A stretch of 64,000 bases of DNA from Sphingomonas sp. Leaf357 (lineage in GTDB: Bacteria; Pseudomonadota; Alphaproteobacteria; Sphingomonadales; Sphingomonadaceae): the NCBI RefSeq assembly GCF_001423845.1, contig NZ_LMPM01000002.1, positions 496,001-560,000 of the forward strand. The letters run 5' to 3'. Under the pieces are notes generated by a model. That model had not been told where the DNA came from, ran no database searches, and saw only the letters and a program-made list of their open reading frames with translations. Within the stretch, counting starts at the first letter, position 1. Each line of letters begins with the position of its first letter. The translations under genes were made by a program, and so were the position numbers. Below, one piece after another: positions 51,279-61,226 of the stretch.

Positions 51279-51382
51279 TGTCGGCCCTTACCCGAAAGAT
51301 GTTATGCTCGAAGAACGTGTCATGGCCCGGCCGAAACTCGGAGCGCTAGCCACAGCCTGATGCAGCGTTGCGGTGACGATCA

Positions 51383-51739
51383 TCACCGATAGCGCAGGGT
51401 CTTCTCGAAGCCGTCGTTCGCCTTGGTCATCTTGGCGATCCGCCTCAGATGCCCGCGAACGTGCCGTTCGAACCGCACATCGTCGTAGATTCCGGTCGCC
51501 CGGTAATCGTCCATGCCGATCAGGCTCTTGATCCGCGCGGCGAACACGGCCTGCGCCTCCGCCCAATCGCCTTTCAGCGCAGTACATACCCACTCCTCGG
51601 CCGCGGCAATGTCGTAATCGTCCCGCGCTTCGTACCCGCGCCGGTCCGCCGCCGCCTGATCCAGTTTCGCCGCCGTGGCACGGCGATCCAGCCACGTCCG
51701 GACCAGCGCCGGGTTCCAGGGCTTGGGGGAATCGCTCAT
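51383..51739 (-). CDS. Hypothetical protein coupled to psd
   Basis: A 118-residue protein starting MSDSPKPWNPALVRTWLDRR, rich in charged residues and Trp. Its central part (YDIAAAEEWVCTALKGDWAE, AQAVFAARIKSLIG) and tail (FERHVRGHLRRIAKMTKAND) suggest an all-helical fold. No family is recognised. Its ATG overlaps the stop of phosphatidylserine decarboxylase (ATGA), so expression is tied to psd. Confidence 0.62.
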   Translation of the reverse strand: MSDSPKPWNPALVRTWLDRRATAAKLDQAAADRRGYEARDDYDIAAAEEWVCTALKGDWAEAQAVFAARIKSLIGMDDYRATGIYDDVRFERHVRGHLRRIAKMTKANDGFEKTLRYR

Positions 51740-52587
51740 GCGGGGCGATCGCCCATGCACTCACCGAGCCGCACCGCGCGCTCCGGCATCCAGCTTTGGT
51801 CGAACGCGATCGTTCCGGGCCGGAACAGCATCACGATCGTCGAGCCGAGCAGGAAGCGGCCCATCTCCTCGCCCTTTGCCAGAACGATGTTCCGGTCGGC
51901 GTAGGACCATTCGGCCGTCGCACCCGTGCGCACCGGGTTGACGATACCGTGCCAGACGGTGGCCATGCTGCCGACGATGGTCGCGCCGACCAGCACCATC
52001 ACGAACGGACCGTGTTCCGGGCTGTCGAACACGCACACTACGCGTTCGTTGCGTGCGAACAGATTGGGCACGCCGCGCGCGGTGACCGGGTTCACCGAGA
52101 ACAGGCTGCCGGGAATATAGATCATCCGGGTAAGCCTCCCTTCGCACGGCATGTGGAGGCGGTGATAATCGCGCGGCGACAGATAGAGGTTCGCGAAGCT
52201 GCCGTGACGGAATTCGGCCGCCAGCGCGGCATCGCCGCCGATCAACTGGGTGGTGGTGAAACGATGCCCCTTGGCCTGAACGATGTGATGATCGTCGATC
52301 GGGCCGAGCTGGCTGATCGCGCCATCCACCGGGCAGACGAAATCGGCCGCGGCCAACGGGCGCGCGCCGGGCTTCAGCGGGCGCGTGAAGAAGTCGTTGA
52401 AACTGGCATAGCTGGCGATGTCCGGGTTCGCGGCTTCGCGCATATCGACCCCGTATCTGGCGACGAACCAGCGGATCAGCCGCGTCGTCATCGCGCCGGC
52501 CTTGGCCCGTGCGACACGACCGGCCAGATTAGTCAGGTGCCGTTTCGGCAGCGCATATTGCAGCAGGACGGTGAAGCGATCGGCCAT
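51736..52587 (-). CDS. psd: Phosphatidylserine decarboxylase proenzyme
   Basis: The enzyme decarboxylates phosphatidylserine to phosphatidylethanolamine at the inner membrane, with a pyruvoyl group made by self-cleavage. The 283-residue sequence shows SYASFNDFFTRPLKPGARPL, CPVDGAISQLGPIDDHHIVQ, YLSPRDYHRLHMPCEGRL and the cleavage motif LGSTIVMLF (Gly-Ser bond). It belongs to the longer, E. coli-like class, not the short alphaproteobacterial form, and its location in an accessory region suggests a second copy. The frame is open far upstream; the start MADRFTVLLQYALPKRHLTN at 52587 fits the family. The 307 bases upstream hold no recognised gene. Confidence 0.9.
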   Translation of the reverse strand: MADRFTVLLQYALPKRHLTNLAGRVARAKAGAMTTRLIRWFVARYGVDMREAANPDIASYASFNDFFTRPLKPGARPLAAADFVCPVDGAISQLGPIDDHHIVQAKGHRFTTTQLIGGDAALAAEFRHGSFANLYLSPRDYHRLHMPCEGRLTRMIYIPGSLFSVNPVTARGVPNLFARNERVVCVFDSPEHGPFVMVLVGATIVGSMATVWHGIVNPVRTGATAEWSYADRNIVLAKGEEMGRFLLGSTIVMLFRPGTIAFDQSWMPERAVRLGECMGDRPA

Positions 52588-52894
52588 CTTGAACCCTTGA
52601 GCGTCGAGCGGCCGTCGTACCAGCCGATTGCGCCGATGCACGCGCTTTTCCCGAATCTCTGCGAAAGCCGAGTTTAACGAATGTCGCGCGTGACGGCACC
52701 ATTCTATCTTGAGCGCCCGATGAGGAAGGACCGCTGGCGCGACCGGGCATGACACCGCTGCGTCTTCCGCGCCTCTGCGCGAACAATGCGATCGATCACC
52801 GATATCGATCCGGCCCGGACTCTGCCGGCCACGTACGCCCCTTGCCTCGGCGCGCCGGAGCGCGCAGATCGGCGGCGCAGCGCAGGAGCATGTC
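52588..52894. other. Non-coding gap between divergent psd and monooxygenase-like genes
   Basis: About 307 bases with no supported gene. It should hold the psd promoter on the minus strand and that of the next gene on the plus strand. No clear sigma consensus, operator or strong hairpin was recognised. Confidence 0.4.
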
Positions 52895-53194
52895 ATGACC
52901 ATCAAGATCGTCGCCTTCGTCACCGTCAAGCCCGGCGAGGAAGACGCCTTCATCGCGGCGGCCCGCACCTGCGTCGCGGCATCGCGAGCCGAAAGCGGCG
53001 TGCTGCATTACGATCTGTGGCGCGAGACCGAGGGCGATCGGCGGTTCGTGTTCAACGAACTCTATTCCGATCAGGCCGCGGTCGCGGCACACATGGCCTC
53101 CGACCATTTCAAGGCGTTCGGCCTGGCCGCGCGTGGCCTCGCCGCCGCTCGCCCCGAAATCATCGCGACCGAAGCGGTCGACGTCGCCGACTGA
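52895..53194 (+). CDS. Antibiotic-biosynthesis-monooxygenase-domain protein (YgiN-like)
   Basis: A 99-residue ferredoxin-like alpha/beta protein of the ABM family: KIVAFVTVKPGEEDAFIAAA, ESGVLHYDLWRETEGDRRFV, FNELYSDQAAVAAHMASDHF. Members are small dimeric quinol or polyketide monooxygenases, or simply ligand-binding proteins. The substrate is unknown. AGGAG six bases before the ATG is a good ribosome-binding site. It is convergent with the response regulator gene. Confidence 0.85.
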   Translation: MTIKIVAFVTVKPGEEDAFIAAARTCVAASRAESGVLHYDLWRETEGDRRFVFNELYSDQAAVAAHMASDHFKAFGLAARGLAAARPEIIATEAVDVAD

Positions 53195-53268
53195 CGCTTC
53201 CGAACGGGAGACGATCGCGCGGCGACCGCGCGCCCACCGGCTCCATCGGTGCCCGGCATCGAGAGCCG

Positions 53269-53871
53269 TCAGAGCCAGCCCTTTTCCCTGGCGATGCGGC
53301 TGGCCTCGACCCGGTTGTTCGCCCCGATCTTGGCGGCGGCTTCGGACAGGTAATTGCGCACCGTTCCCGGCGAGAGCGACAGCCGGCGCCCGATCTCCTT
53401 GTTGGAAAGCCCCTCCTCCGCGAGCCGGAGAGAGACGCGCTCGCGCTCGGTCAGCGGATCGTCCCCTTCCCAAGCGGTCGCGGCAAGATCGGGCGCGATC
53501 GCCCGTCCGCCGCCCGCGACAGTGCGGATCGCGGCGGCCAGCTGCTCGACCGGACTGTCCTTGAGCAGATAGCCCTTCACCCCGGCGGTCTGCGCGCGCC
53601 GGAGATATCCGGCCCGGCCGAAGGTAGTGACGATCACCACGCGGGTCGCCAGACCTTCGGTCGCGATTTCCTGCGCCACCTCGATTCCGGAGCGTTTCGG
53701 CATCTCTATGTCCGACAGCAGGATGTCGGGCAGCAGCCGGCGCACCAGTTCCAGCGCCTCGTCGCCGTCCGTCGCGCGCCCGACGACCTCGATATCGGTC
53801 TCATAGCCGAGCAACGTCGCGATCGCGCCGAGCACGAGCGCCTGATCCTCGGCGACGACCACGCGGATCAT
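53269..53871 (-). CDS. LuxR/NarL-family response regulator (DesR-like)
   Basis: A 200-residue response regulator. The receiver domain has RVVVAEDQALVLGAIATLLG with the acidic pocket, the phospho-acceptor Asp in LPDILLSDIEMPKRSG, and the Lys in VKGYLLKDSPVEQLAAAI. The output domain is a NarL-type HTH: LTERERVSLRLAEEGLSNKE, IGRRLSLSPGTVRNYLSEAA. It resembles DesR/LiaR-type regulators. Its ATG overlaps the stop of the sensor kinase gene (ATGA), and both follow the ABC exporter genes, which it probably controls. Confidence 0.92.
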   Translation of the reverse strand: MIRVVVAEDQALVLGAIATLLGYETDIEVVGRATDGDEALELVRRLLPDILLSDIEMPKRSGIEVAQEIATEGLATRVVIVTTFGRAGYLRRAQTAGVKGYLLKDSPVEQLAAAIRTVAGGGRAIAPDLAATAWEGDDPLTERERVSLRLAEEGLSNKEIGRRLSLSPGTVRNYLSEAAAKIGANNRVEASRIAREKGWL

Positions 53872-54965
53872 GCGGCACCCGCGGGGACGGAGGCGGCGAG
53901 CCGCGTACCCGGCGTCGTGCGCTCCAGCATCAGGCTTCCGCCCGCCGCCGAGAGCCGCTGGCGCATGCCCGCCAGGCCGGTTCCCTCGGTGAACGATCCG
54001 CCACGCCCGTCATCCTCGACCGTTAGCCGCGCCATGCCGTCGAGGATCGAGATCGCCATGCGGCAATGCCGCGCACCGGCATGCCGGATGACGTTGGTCA
54101 CCGCCTCGCGCAGCGTCATCGCCAGCACCGCGCCGGCCTGGGGCGGCACGCTTTCCGGATCGCCATCGAACTCGGCCGACACTCCCGCCGCCGTCAACGC
54201 TCCGCGCGATACCTCGGCTTCGCGTGCGAGCGATCCGCCGGTCATCCCCGCCAATGCCGCACGCAACTCGCCCAGCCCCTCGCGCGCCACGCCGGCGACG
54301 CTGCGCATCTCATCGGCGGCGGCGATCGGGTCGTCGATCGCCAGCCGCGCGGCGATATCGGATTTGAGCGCGACGAGCGTCAATGTCCGCCCGACCACGT
54401 CGTGCAGGTCGCGCGTGATGCGCTCGCGCTCCGCCGTCTGGCTCAGCCGCCGCACCTCCTCCTGCGCCGCGAGCAGCGCGTCGTTGCGGTCGAGCACCGC
54501 CTCCCGCGACATCACGCCGAACCCGGTCGTACCGATCAGCAGGACACCGGGCAGCCACCAGATCAGGGGGTGCGACAGCGTCAGGCCGACCACGACCGTC
54601 AGCAGCGCGAAACCGAAGATCGTCCATCCGGCGAACCGGCCCGGACGCAAGGCGCCGGCCATCGACCCGGCATAGATCGCGAACACCGTCCAATTGCCGC
54701 CCCAGGGCGCGAGCGCGACGGCGATGACCATCACCAGGCAGGCGGCGGCGAACAATCTGCGTCCGGTCGCGCGGCTCCGGCTGAGATAGAGCGGCAGGAA
54801 GAGTATCAGCCCGATGATCGAGGCGATGACGCCCCCGCGCGTCGGCTTCACCCACAGCCAGGGCAGGATGTAGAACGGCAGATAGGCGAGCCAGGGCAGC
54901 GGCCCGTTGAGGAAGCGCCGCATGCCCGTCTCGTTCCGCGTCGATGGCCGTGCCCGGGTCATGGA
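53868..54965 (-). CDS. DesK-like sensor histidine kinase
   Basis: A 365-residue membrane kinase. About five to six hydrophobic segments fill the N-terminal half (WLAYLPFYILPWLWV, IASIIGLILFLPLYLS and others). The dimerisation domain is HisKA_3 type with the phospho-His in ERERITRDLHDVVGRTLTLV. The ATPase domain has REAVTNVIRHAGARHCRMAI and DDGRGGSFTEGTGLAGMRQR. These are hallmarks of DesK/LiaS-like kinases. A GTG at 54965 with AGGAG five bases upstream is the likely start; an ATG follows one codon later. It lies 28 bases after the permease gene in a four-gene operon. Confidence 0.9.
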   Translation of the reverse strand, partial: SMTRARPSTRNETGMRRFLNGPLPWLAYLPFYILPWLWVKPTRGGVIASIIGLILFLPLYLSRSRATGRRLFAAACLVMVIAVALAPWGGNWTVFAIYAGSMAGALRPGRFAGWTIFGFALLTVVVGLTLSHPLIWWLPGVLLIGTTGFGVMSREAVLDRNDALLAAQEEVRRLSQTAERERITRDLHDVVGRTLTLVALKSDIAARLAIDDPIAAADEMRSVAGVAREGLGELRAALAGMTGGSLAREAEVSRGALTAAGVSAEFDGDPESVPPQAGAVLAMTLREAVTNVIRHAGARHCRMAISILDGMARLTVEDDGRGGSFTEGTGLAGMRQRLSAAGGSLMLERTTPGTRLAASVPAGAA

Positions 54966-54993
54966 CACAGCGTCTCCTCTGCGCGGCACGGCG

Positions 54994-55743
54994 TCAAGCC
55001 GGGCTGCGGCGCCAGCCGGTCCAGGCCCAGACGACCGCCACTCCGACCATCGCGATCACGACCGCGACGTGAATCACCGTGCCGCCAATGACGGGCGCAC
55101 CGACGATGGCACGTCCGATCTGGCCGAGATGATAGGCCGGCACCGCCTCGCCGAGCGCGCGCATCCAGGCGGGGAGCAGCGTGGACGGCAGCCACAGGCC
55201 GCCGACCACCGCCGATCCCAGGAACAAGGCGTTGGCCATCGCGACCGCGCCCTTGCCGCCCATGCGCATACCGATCCCGAACCCGATCAGCGCATACGGC
55301 ACGGTCGAGGCGAGATGCAGGGCGACGAGCAATGCCCAGCGGTCGGGTGCGAGCCTGACGCCACCGACCAGCGACAGCGCGTAGATCAGCGTGATCGCGG
55401 CGGCGGTCGCGGCGACGGCGGCGGCGAGCTTGGCGGCGACATACGCCGCCGGCGGCATCGGCGAGACGCGCTTGAGTTCCACCAGCCCCTGTTCGCGTTC
55501 CATAGCGACGCCGGCACCGAACCCGAACAGCGCGGGGCCGATCGACGCGAAGACACCGTAACCGGCAAGCGAGGCCGCCGCGGCCTCGGGCGACGGCTTG
55601 CCGAGGGCGAGCGTGAACAGCGCGTAGAAGGCGGCCGGGGTCAGCACCGAGGGCAGCATGAACTGCGGCAGCCGCCAGGACCTGCGCAGTTCGGCGACGC
55701 ATTCGCGGCGCCACACGCCGGCGGGATGGGCGAGCGCGCTCAT
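54994..55743 (-). CDS. ABC-2 type transporter permease
   Basis: A 249-residue integral membrane protein with about six hydrophobic segments: WRLPQFMLPSVLTPAAFYAL, FTLALGK, YGVFASIGPALFGFGAGVAM, AAAITLIYALSLVGGV, ALFLGSAVVGGLWLPSTLLP and VIHVAVVIAMVGVAVVWAWT. A cytoplasmic EREQGLVELKRVSPMPPAAY loop is typical of ABC-2 (DrrB-like) permeases. It pairs with the ATPase whose stop overlaps its ATG (ATGA). Drug, lipid or peptide export is likely; substrate unknown. Confidence 0.88.
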   Translation of the reverse strand: MSALAHPAGVWRRECVAELRRSWRLPQFMLPSVLTPAAFYALFTLALGKPSPEAAAASLAGYGVFASIGPALFGFGAGVAMEREQGLVELKRVSPMPPAAYVAAKLAAAVAATAAAITLIYALSLVGGVRLAPDRWALLVALHLASTVPYALIGFGIGMRMGGKGAVAMANALFLGSAVVGGLWLPSTLLPAWMRALGEAVPAYHLGQIGRAIVGAPVIGGTVIHVAVVIAMVGVAVVWAWTGWRRSPA

Positions 55744-56651
55744 GCCGCGATCCTCCGATCGGCCTGGAGCAGGACGGACATCGCATCCTCCAGCGACGCG
55801 TCGCTGATCCTGAGATCAGCAAGTGCGGAATCCGCGCCGAGCAGCGCGCGAACCGTGGCGACGGCGTTCCCGGACTGGACGACGCACTCGGCCCCCGCGC
55901 GCTCGACGCGGCGGACCGCCGGCAGCGCCATGAGGTTGGCATCGGACAGCGTCGTGCGGCAGCGCAGCGTCGATCCCCCGACCTGCGCGCGGATCGCCGT
56001 CGGCGTGTTGTCGGCGATCACCCGGCCCTTGGCCATCACGAGCACGCGATCGGCCAAAGCGTCGGCCTCGGCGAGATCGTGGCTGGTGAGCAGCACCGCC
56101 GCGCCCGAATCCGCCGCCTCGCGCACCGTGGCCCAGAGCGCCATCCGCGCCTCGCGGTCCATCGCCGCGGTCGGCTCGTCGAGCACCAGCAGATCGGGCC
56201 GCCCGCAGATCGCCAGCGCATATTGCACCCGCCGCGCCTGACCGCCGGACAGCGCGCCGCAGCGGCGATCGGCGAGATCGGCGAGGCCCGCGATCGCCAG
56301 CGTCTCGGCGATCGGCCGGGAATCCGCATAATAGCCCGACTGCAGCGTCACCACTTCGCGGATCGTCAGCACGTCGGGCAGGCCCGCCGCCTGCAGCATG
56401 ACGCCCATCCGCGCGCGGGCCGCCGGCCGGATCGGATCGAGGCCGAACAGCATAGCACTGCCGGCGTCCGGTCGCAGCCGCCCGGTCAGCAGGCTGACCG
56501 AGGTGGTCTTGCCCGCTCCGTTCGGTCCGAGCAGCGCTGTCACCTCCCCCGCTTTGACGTTCAAGTCCAGGCCCGCCAGCACGGCATTGCCGCCGAGCGT
56601 CTTGGACACCCCGACCAGCGCCGCCACGACCGATAAATCCTCGCGCTCCAT
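55740..56651 (-). CDS. ABC transporter ATP-binding protein (DrrA-like)
   Basis: A 303-residue ATPase. Walker A is LLGPNGAGKTTSVSLLTGRL, the signature is ALSGGQARRVQYALAI, Walker B is PDLLVLDEPTAAMD, and the switch His is in VLLTSHDLAEADALAD. The C-terminal extension after about residue 220 is usual in DrrA/CcmA-like exporters. The ATG at 56651, six bases after AAGGGAG, is preferred to two upstream ATGs. It begins the operon ATPase-permease-kinase-regulator, divergent from the alpha/beta-hydrolase gene. Confidence 0.9.
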   Translation of the reverse strand: MEREDLSVVAALVGVSKTLGGNAVLAGLDLNVKAGEVTALLGPNGAGKTTSVSLLTGRLRPDAGSAMLFGLDPIRPAARARMGVMLQAAGLPDVLTIREVVTLQSGYYADSRPIAETLAIAGLADLADRRCGALSGGQARRVQYALAICGRPDLLVLDEPTAAMDREARMALWATVREAADSGAAVLLTSHDLAEADALADRVLVMAKGRVIADNTPTAIRAQVGGSTLRCRTTLSDANLMALPAVRRVERAGAECVVQSGNAVATVRALLGADSALADLRISDASLEDAMSVLLQADRRIAA

Positions 56652-56796
56652 GTGCATCTCCCTTGCCATGAGAGCGGTGATGCACCCGGACGCAGTGCGC
56701 CGTCAGTGCGCGATGTCATGCGCGGCGGGTGACAGATGTCACTGTTCGCCGACCGTGAAACGCACGCATCTGTCATTGAGCAAATCGGAGGGACGC

Positions 56797-57708
56797 ATGA
56801 AAGAATTTCACATCGGATCGCTGGCATTCGCGCTCGGGATTGCGACGTCGCTCGCGCCGGCGATGCCAAAACCGGCGATGGCCCAGCGCATCACGACCGC
56901 GCCGGCGAGGCTCTATGCGGACAGCAAGTTGGTCGCCACCGATCGCATCTCGGTCGAGATCGTCGGGGCCGGCCCGGATGTCGTCCTGATCCCCGGGCTC
57001 GCTTCCTCGCGCGAGACCTGGCGGCGCACAGCGGATCGCCTTCGCGCCCATTTCCGGCTGCATCTGGTGCAGATCAACGGCTTCGCCGGCACGCCGGCGC
57101 AGGCGAATGCCAGCGGCCCGATGTTCGACCCCGTGGCCGAGGCGATCGGCGCGTATCTCGGCACGTTCGGGAAACCGGTCGCGGTGGTGGGACACAGTCT
57201 GGGCGGGACGCTGGGACTCGCGATCGCCGAACGGCATCCGGGGCTGATCTCGAAGCTAATGCTGGTCGATACCTTGCCCTTTTTCGGGGTCGTGATGGGC
57301 GGTCCGAACGCGACGCCGGACACGATCAGGCCGATGGCGACGGCGATGAAGGCAGGCATGACCCATGCGATGCCGGACGCCCGCGCACAGCAGATGGCCG
57401 CCTCGATGATCACCGCGCCGGCCGATGTCGCCCGTCTGGTCGGGTGGATGCAGGCCAGCGACCCGGCGGTGGTCGCGAGCGCGATGACCGACGACATGCT
57501 GGCGGACCTGCGGCCCGGCTTGGGCACGGTCGGCATTCCGGTGACGGTGCTCTACGAGACGGCTCTCGGCGACGCGGTGAAGGCCGGTTATGCCGACCTG
57601 CCCAAGAAAACGCTGACCGAAGTGCCCGGGGCGAAACACTTCATCATGTACGACGAGCCGGCGCTGTTCGATGCCGCACTGGATGCTTTTCTGCGCGCAA
57701 AGTTCTGA
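56797..57708 (+). CDS. Exported alpha/beta hydrolase
   Basis: A 303-residue protein with a signal peptide (MKEFHIGSLAFALGIATSLA to PAMA). The alpha/beta-hydrolase core follows: VVLIPGLASSRETWRRTADR, the nucleophile elbow in VAVVGHSLGGTLGLAIAERH (GHSLGG), the catalytic acid probably in VTVLYETALGDAVK, and the His in VPGAKHFIMYDEP. Substrate unknown; periplasmic esterase or lactonase are possible. GGAGGGACGC precedes the ATG at 56797. It is divergent from the ABC transporter operon. Confidence 0.87.
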   Translation: MKEFHIGSLAFALGIATSLAPAMPKPAMAQRITTAPARLYADSKLVATDRISVEIVGAGPDVVLIPGLASSRETWRRTADRLRAHFRLHLVQINGFAGTPAQANASGPMFDPVAEAIGAYLGTFGKPVAVVGHSLGGTLGLAIAERHPGLISKLMLVDTLPFFGVVMGGPNATPDTIRPMATAMKAGMTHAMPDARAQQMAASMITAPADVARLVGWMQASDPAVVASAMTDDMLADLRPGLGTVGIPVTVLYETALGDAVKAGYADLPKKTLTEVPGAKHFIMYDEPALFDAALDAFLRAKF

Positions 57709-57825
57709 CGCCATCGTGATAAGGAACGCGGGCACAGCCATGCACGGCCGAGGCACCTGAAATCTCTTTCGACACGCTGTCCACCCGCCGGTGCAACTCT
57801 TTCATCGGCGAGGGATTGGAGCGTC

Positions 57826-58015
57826 ATGACAGACAATATCGATAGGAAAGTGGTGGCGATCACCTTTGCGAGCAGGGCGCGAAACTCGTGATCCGGGCGC
57901 GGCGGCGCGACCGCCTGGCACTGGCAGCGGAGTTGGTGACTGCCGCCGCCCCGGAGGACGTGTGCGCCTTGGATATCGCTGACTATCGCGCTTCCCCGCT
58001 CATAGGAGATCATCG

Positions 58016-58019
<4 letters not shown>
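57826..58019 (+). pseudogene. Decayed short-chain dehydrogenase
   Basis: An ATG at 57826 opens MTDNIDRKVVAIT, the usual lead-in to an SDR TGASSGIG motif, but the frame then reads FASRARNS and stops. In another frame, just downstream, EQGAKLVIRARRRDRLALAA, then [19 protein letters not shown] reads as the segment that normally follows the nucleotide-binding loop. A deletion has removed the glycine motif and shifted frame; the remaining SDR body is also gone. The final TGA overlaps the ATG of the aldo/keto reductase (ATGA), the junction expected of the intact operon. Not functional. Confidence 0.8.
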
Positions 58020-58998
<979 letters not shown>

Positions 58999-59002
<4 letters not shown>

Positions 59003-59826
59003 GTGCGATCGCCGCGGGCAATCTGGCGGTCGTCACCGGGGCGGCAAGCGGCATCGGCCTCGCTGCCGCCAAGGCGTTCGCGGCGCGCGGGATGCGCGTC
59101 GTGATCGTGGATCTCTTGAACGAGGCCTTGACCGAGGCGGCGCAGGCGATCGGCGATCTGGCGATCCCGATGACCGGGAACGTATCCGATCGTGGCTCGG
59201 TCGAGGCGCTGGCGGTCACGGTCGCGGATCGCCACGGGCCGGTGTCTGTGCTGATGAACAATGCCGGCATCGGCGGCGGAGGCGACGTGCTGGCCGATCC
59301 GGCCGGCTGGGCCAAGGTGATCCAGGTCAACCTGATGGGCGTGGTGCACGGCGTGCAAGCCTTCGCCCCGGCAATGATCGCAAGCGACCGGCCGGGACTG
59401 ATCATCAATACCGGGTCCAAGCAGGGCATCACACAGCCGCCGGGCAACACGGCCTACAATGTCAGCAAGTCCGGCGTTAAGGCGTTGACCGAGGGGCTGG
59501 CCCACACGCTGCGCCAGCAGGCGGGCGAGCGGATCACCGCGCATCTGCTAATCCCGGGCTTCACCTATACCGGAATGACGGCGGGGCGCGCGACCGAGAA
59601 GCCGGCCGGCGCCTGGTCGGCGGAGCAGGTGGTGGAATTCATGCTGGCAGGGATCGCCGCCGGCGATTTCTACCTGTTATGCCCCGACAACGAAACAAGC
59701 ACGGAGCAGGATCGCAAGCGGATCCTGTGGGCGGCGGGCGACGTGGTCGAGAACCGCCCGGCTTTGTCGCGCTGGCATCCCAAATGGCAGGACGCGTTCG
59801 CGCGGTTCATGAGCACCGACGCCTAG
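58999..59826 (+). CDS. Short-chain dehydrogenase/reductase
   Basis: A 275-residue SDR. Cofactor motif [38 protein letters not shown], catalytic Ser in [18 protein letters not shown] and Tyr-x3-Lys in [18 protein letters not shown]. The C-terminal part ([20 protein letters not shown], then [20 protein letters not shown]) includes about 40 extra residues seen in a subgroup of proteobacterial SDRs. Substrate unknown. It is translationally coupled to the aldo/keto reductase by an ATGA overlap. Confidence 0.9.
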
Positions 59827-59858
59827 GATCTGACGATTTGAATCCGAATGGCCCCTTT

Positions 59859-59875
59859 CCGTTCGTTTCGAACGG
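59859..59875 (+). terminator. Perfect 7-bp hairpin after the AKR-SDR operon
   Basis: CCGTTCG (59859-59865), loop TTT, CGAACGG (59869-59875), 33 bases past the SDR stop. There is no T-run, so it is only a candidate terminator or pause site. Confidence 0.4.
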
Positions 59876-59947
59876 GTGAGGGTAGAGGCATCATGCTCTG
59901 GGCGTTACGCCCGCGACAATCTCACCGCTACCGGCTAGGGAGCCGCG

Positions 59948-61192
59948 ATGAATAGCGAAGTGCAGCCCGCGGGCATGAAACGGCGGGAGTTCGTGGCGTT
60001 CATCGCCGCGGTGATGGCCGTGAACGCGCTGGGTGTCGATCTGATGCTACCGGCGCTTGCCGATATCGGGCGCGAGCTGAGCATCGGCGCGGCGAATCAC
60101 CGGCAGTGGATCATCACCGCCTATATGCTCGGCTTCGGGGCGGGGCAGCTGGTCTACGGGCCGCTCGCCGATCGCTACGGGCGCAAACCGATCCTGGTCG
60201 TGACGCTGGCGGGGTTCGTCGCGGCGAGCATCTTCGCCGCCGGATCTCCCACGTTCGAGGCGTTGCTCGGCGCGCGCGTGTTGCAGGGCCTGATGTCCGC
60301 CTCTACCCGCGTGCTGGCGGTGGCAATCGTGCGGGACGGCCAGTCGGGCCGGCAGATGGCGCGCACCTTGTCGCTGGCGCAGATGATCTTCTTCCTGGTG
60401 CCGATCCTGGCGCCGAGCCTTGGACAAATCCTGCTCAAATTCGGGCCGTGGCGCTTCATCTTCTATGCTTTGGCCGGTTTCTCTGCGCTGGTCCTCGCCT
60501 GGTCGACACTCCGCCTGACCGAGACCTTGCCGGCGGCGCGGCGCATTCCGCTGTCGCTCGCATCGCTGAAGCAGGGCTACCGCCTGACGCTGACCAACCG
60601 CTTCTCGCTCGGCTACGCGGTCGCTGCGTCGATGACGTTCGGGGGGATCATCGCCTTCGTGTCCTCCGCCCAGCAGATCTTCGTCGACGAATTCCATGCC
60701 GGGAGCCGGTTCACCTGGCTGTTCGCGTTGTGCGCTTTCGCGATGGGCTGCGCGTCGTTCCTCAATAGCCGGCTGGTCGAGCGACTGGGCACGCGGCTGA
60801 TCTCCCAGACGGCGCTGATCGCGCTCATCGTGCTGTCGCTGCTGCATCTGATCGTGATCGGCGCAGGCGAGGAATCGCTGTGGACCTATATGATCTTCCA
60901 GGCGCTGTGCATGACGTGCATCGGCCTGTGCGGATCGAATTTCGGCGCGATGGCGATGGAGCCGGTCGGACATATCGCCGGCACCGCATCGTCGATCCAG
61001 GGGTTCATCTCCAGCATCGGTGCCGTTCTGGTGGGCAGCGCGATCGGCCAATCCTATGACGGGACGACGTTCCCGCTGGCGATCGGCTATCTCGCCATCG
61101 GCCTCGCGGTGCTTGCGATCGTCTATGTGATCGAGGGCGGCCGGCTGTTCCAGGCACGCATGGTGACGCCGGAGATTCGATCGGTTCTATAG
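59948..61192 (+). CDS. MFS multidrug efflux transporter (Bcr/CflA family)
   Basis: A 414-residue inner-membrane protein with 12 expected transmembrane helices. The DHA1 signature lies in YMLGFGAGQLVYGPLADRYG (then RKPILV), and the conserved loop is SRVLAVAIVRD-like (STRVLAVAIVRDGQSGRQMA). The Bcr/CflA match includes DLMLPALADIGRELS at helix 1. Drug:proton antiport is the known role. AGGGAGCCGCG precedes the ATG. The antiporter gene follows after 34 bases on the same strand. Confidence 0.92.
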   Translation: MNSEVQPAGMKRREFVAFIAAVMAVNALGVDLMLPALADIGRELSIGAANHRQWIITAYMLGFGAGQLVYGPLADRYGRKPILVVTLAGFVAASIFAAGSPTFEALLGARVLQGLMSASTRVLAVAIVRDGQSGRQMARTLSLAQMIFFLVPILAPSLGQILLKFGPWRFIFYALAGFSALVLAWSTLRLTETLPAARRIPLSLASLKQGYRLTLTNRFSLGYAVAASMTFGGIIAFVSSAQQIFVDEFHAGSRFTWLFALCAFAMGCASFLNSRLVERLGTRLISQTALIALIVLSLLHLIVIGAGEESLWTYMIFQALCMTCIGLCGSNFGAMAMEPVGHIAGTASSIQGFISSIGAVLVGSAIGQSYDGTTFPLAIGYLAIGLAVLAIVYVIEGGRLFQARMVTPEIRSVL

Positions 61193-61226
61193 GGACTTTC
61201 CGAAGCCGGATAGGTTCGGCATCGAA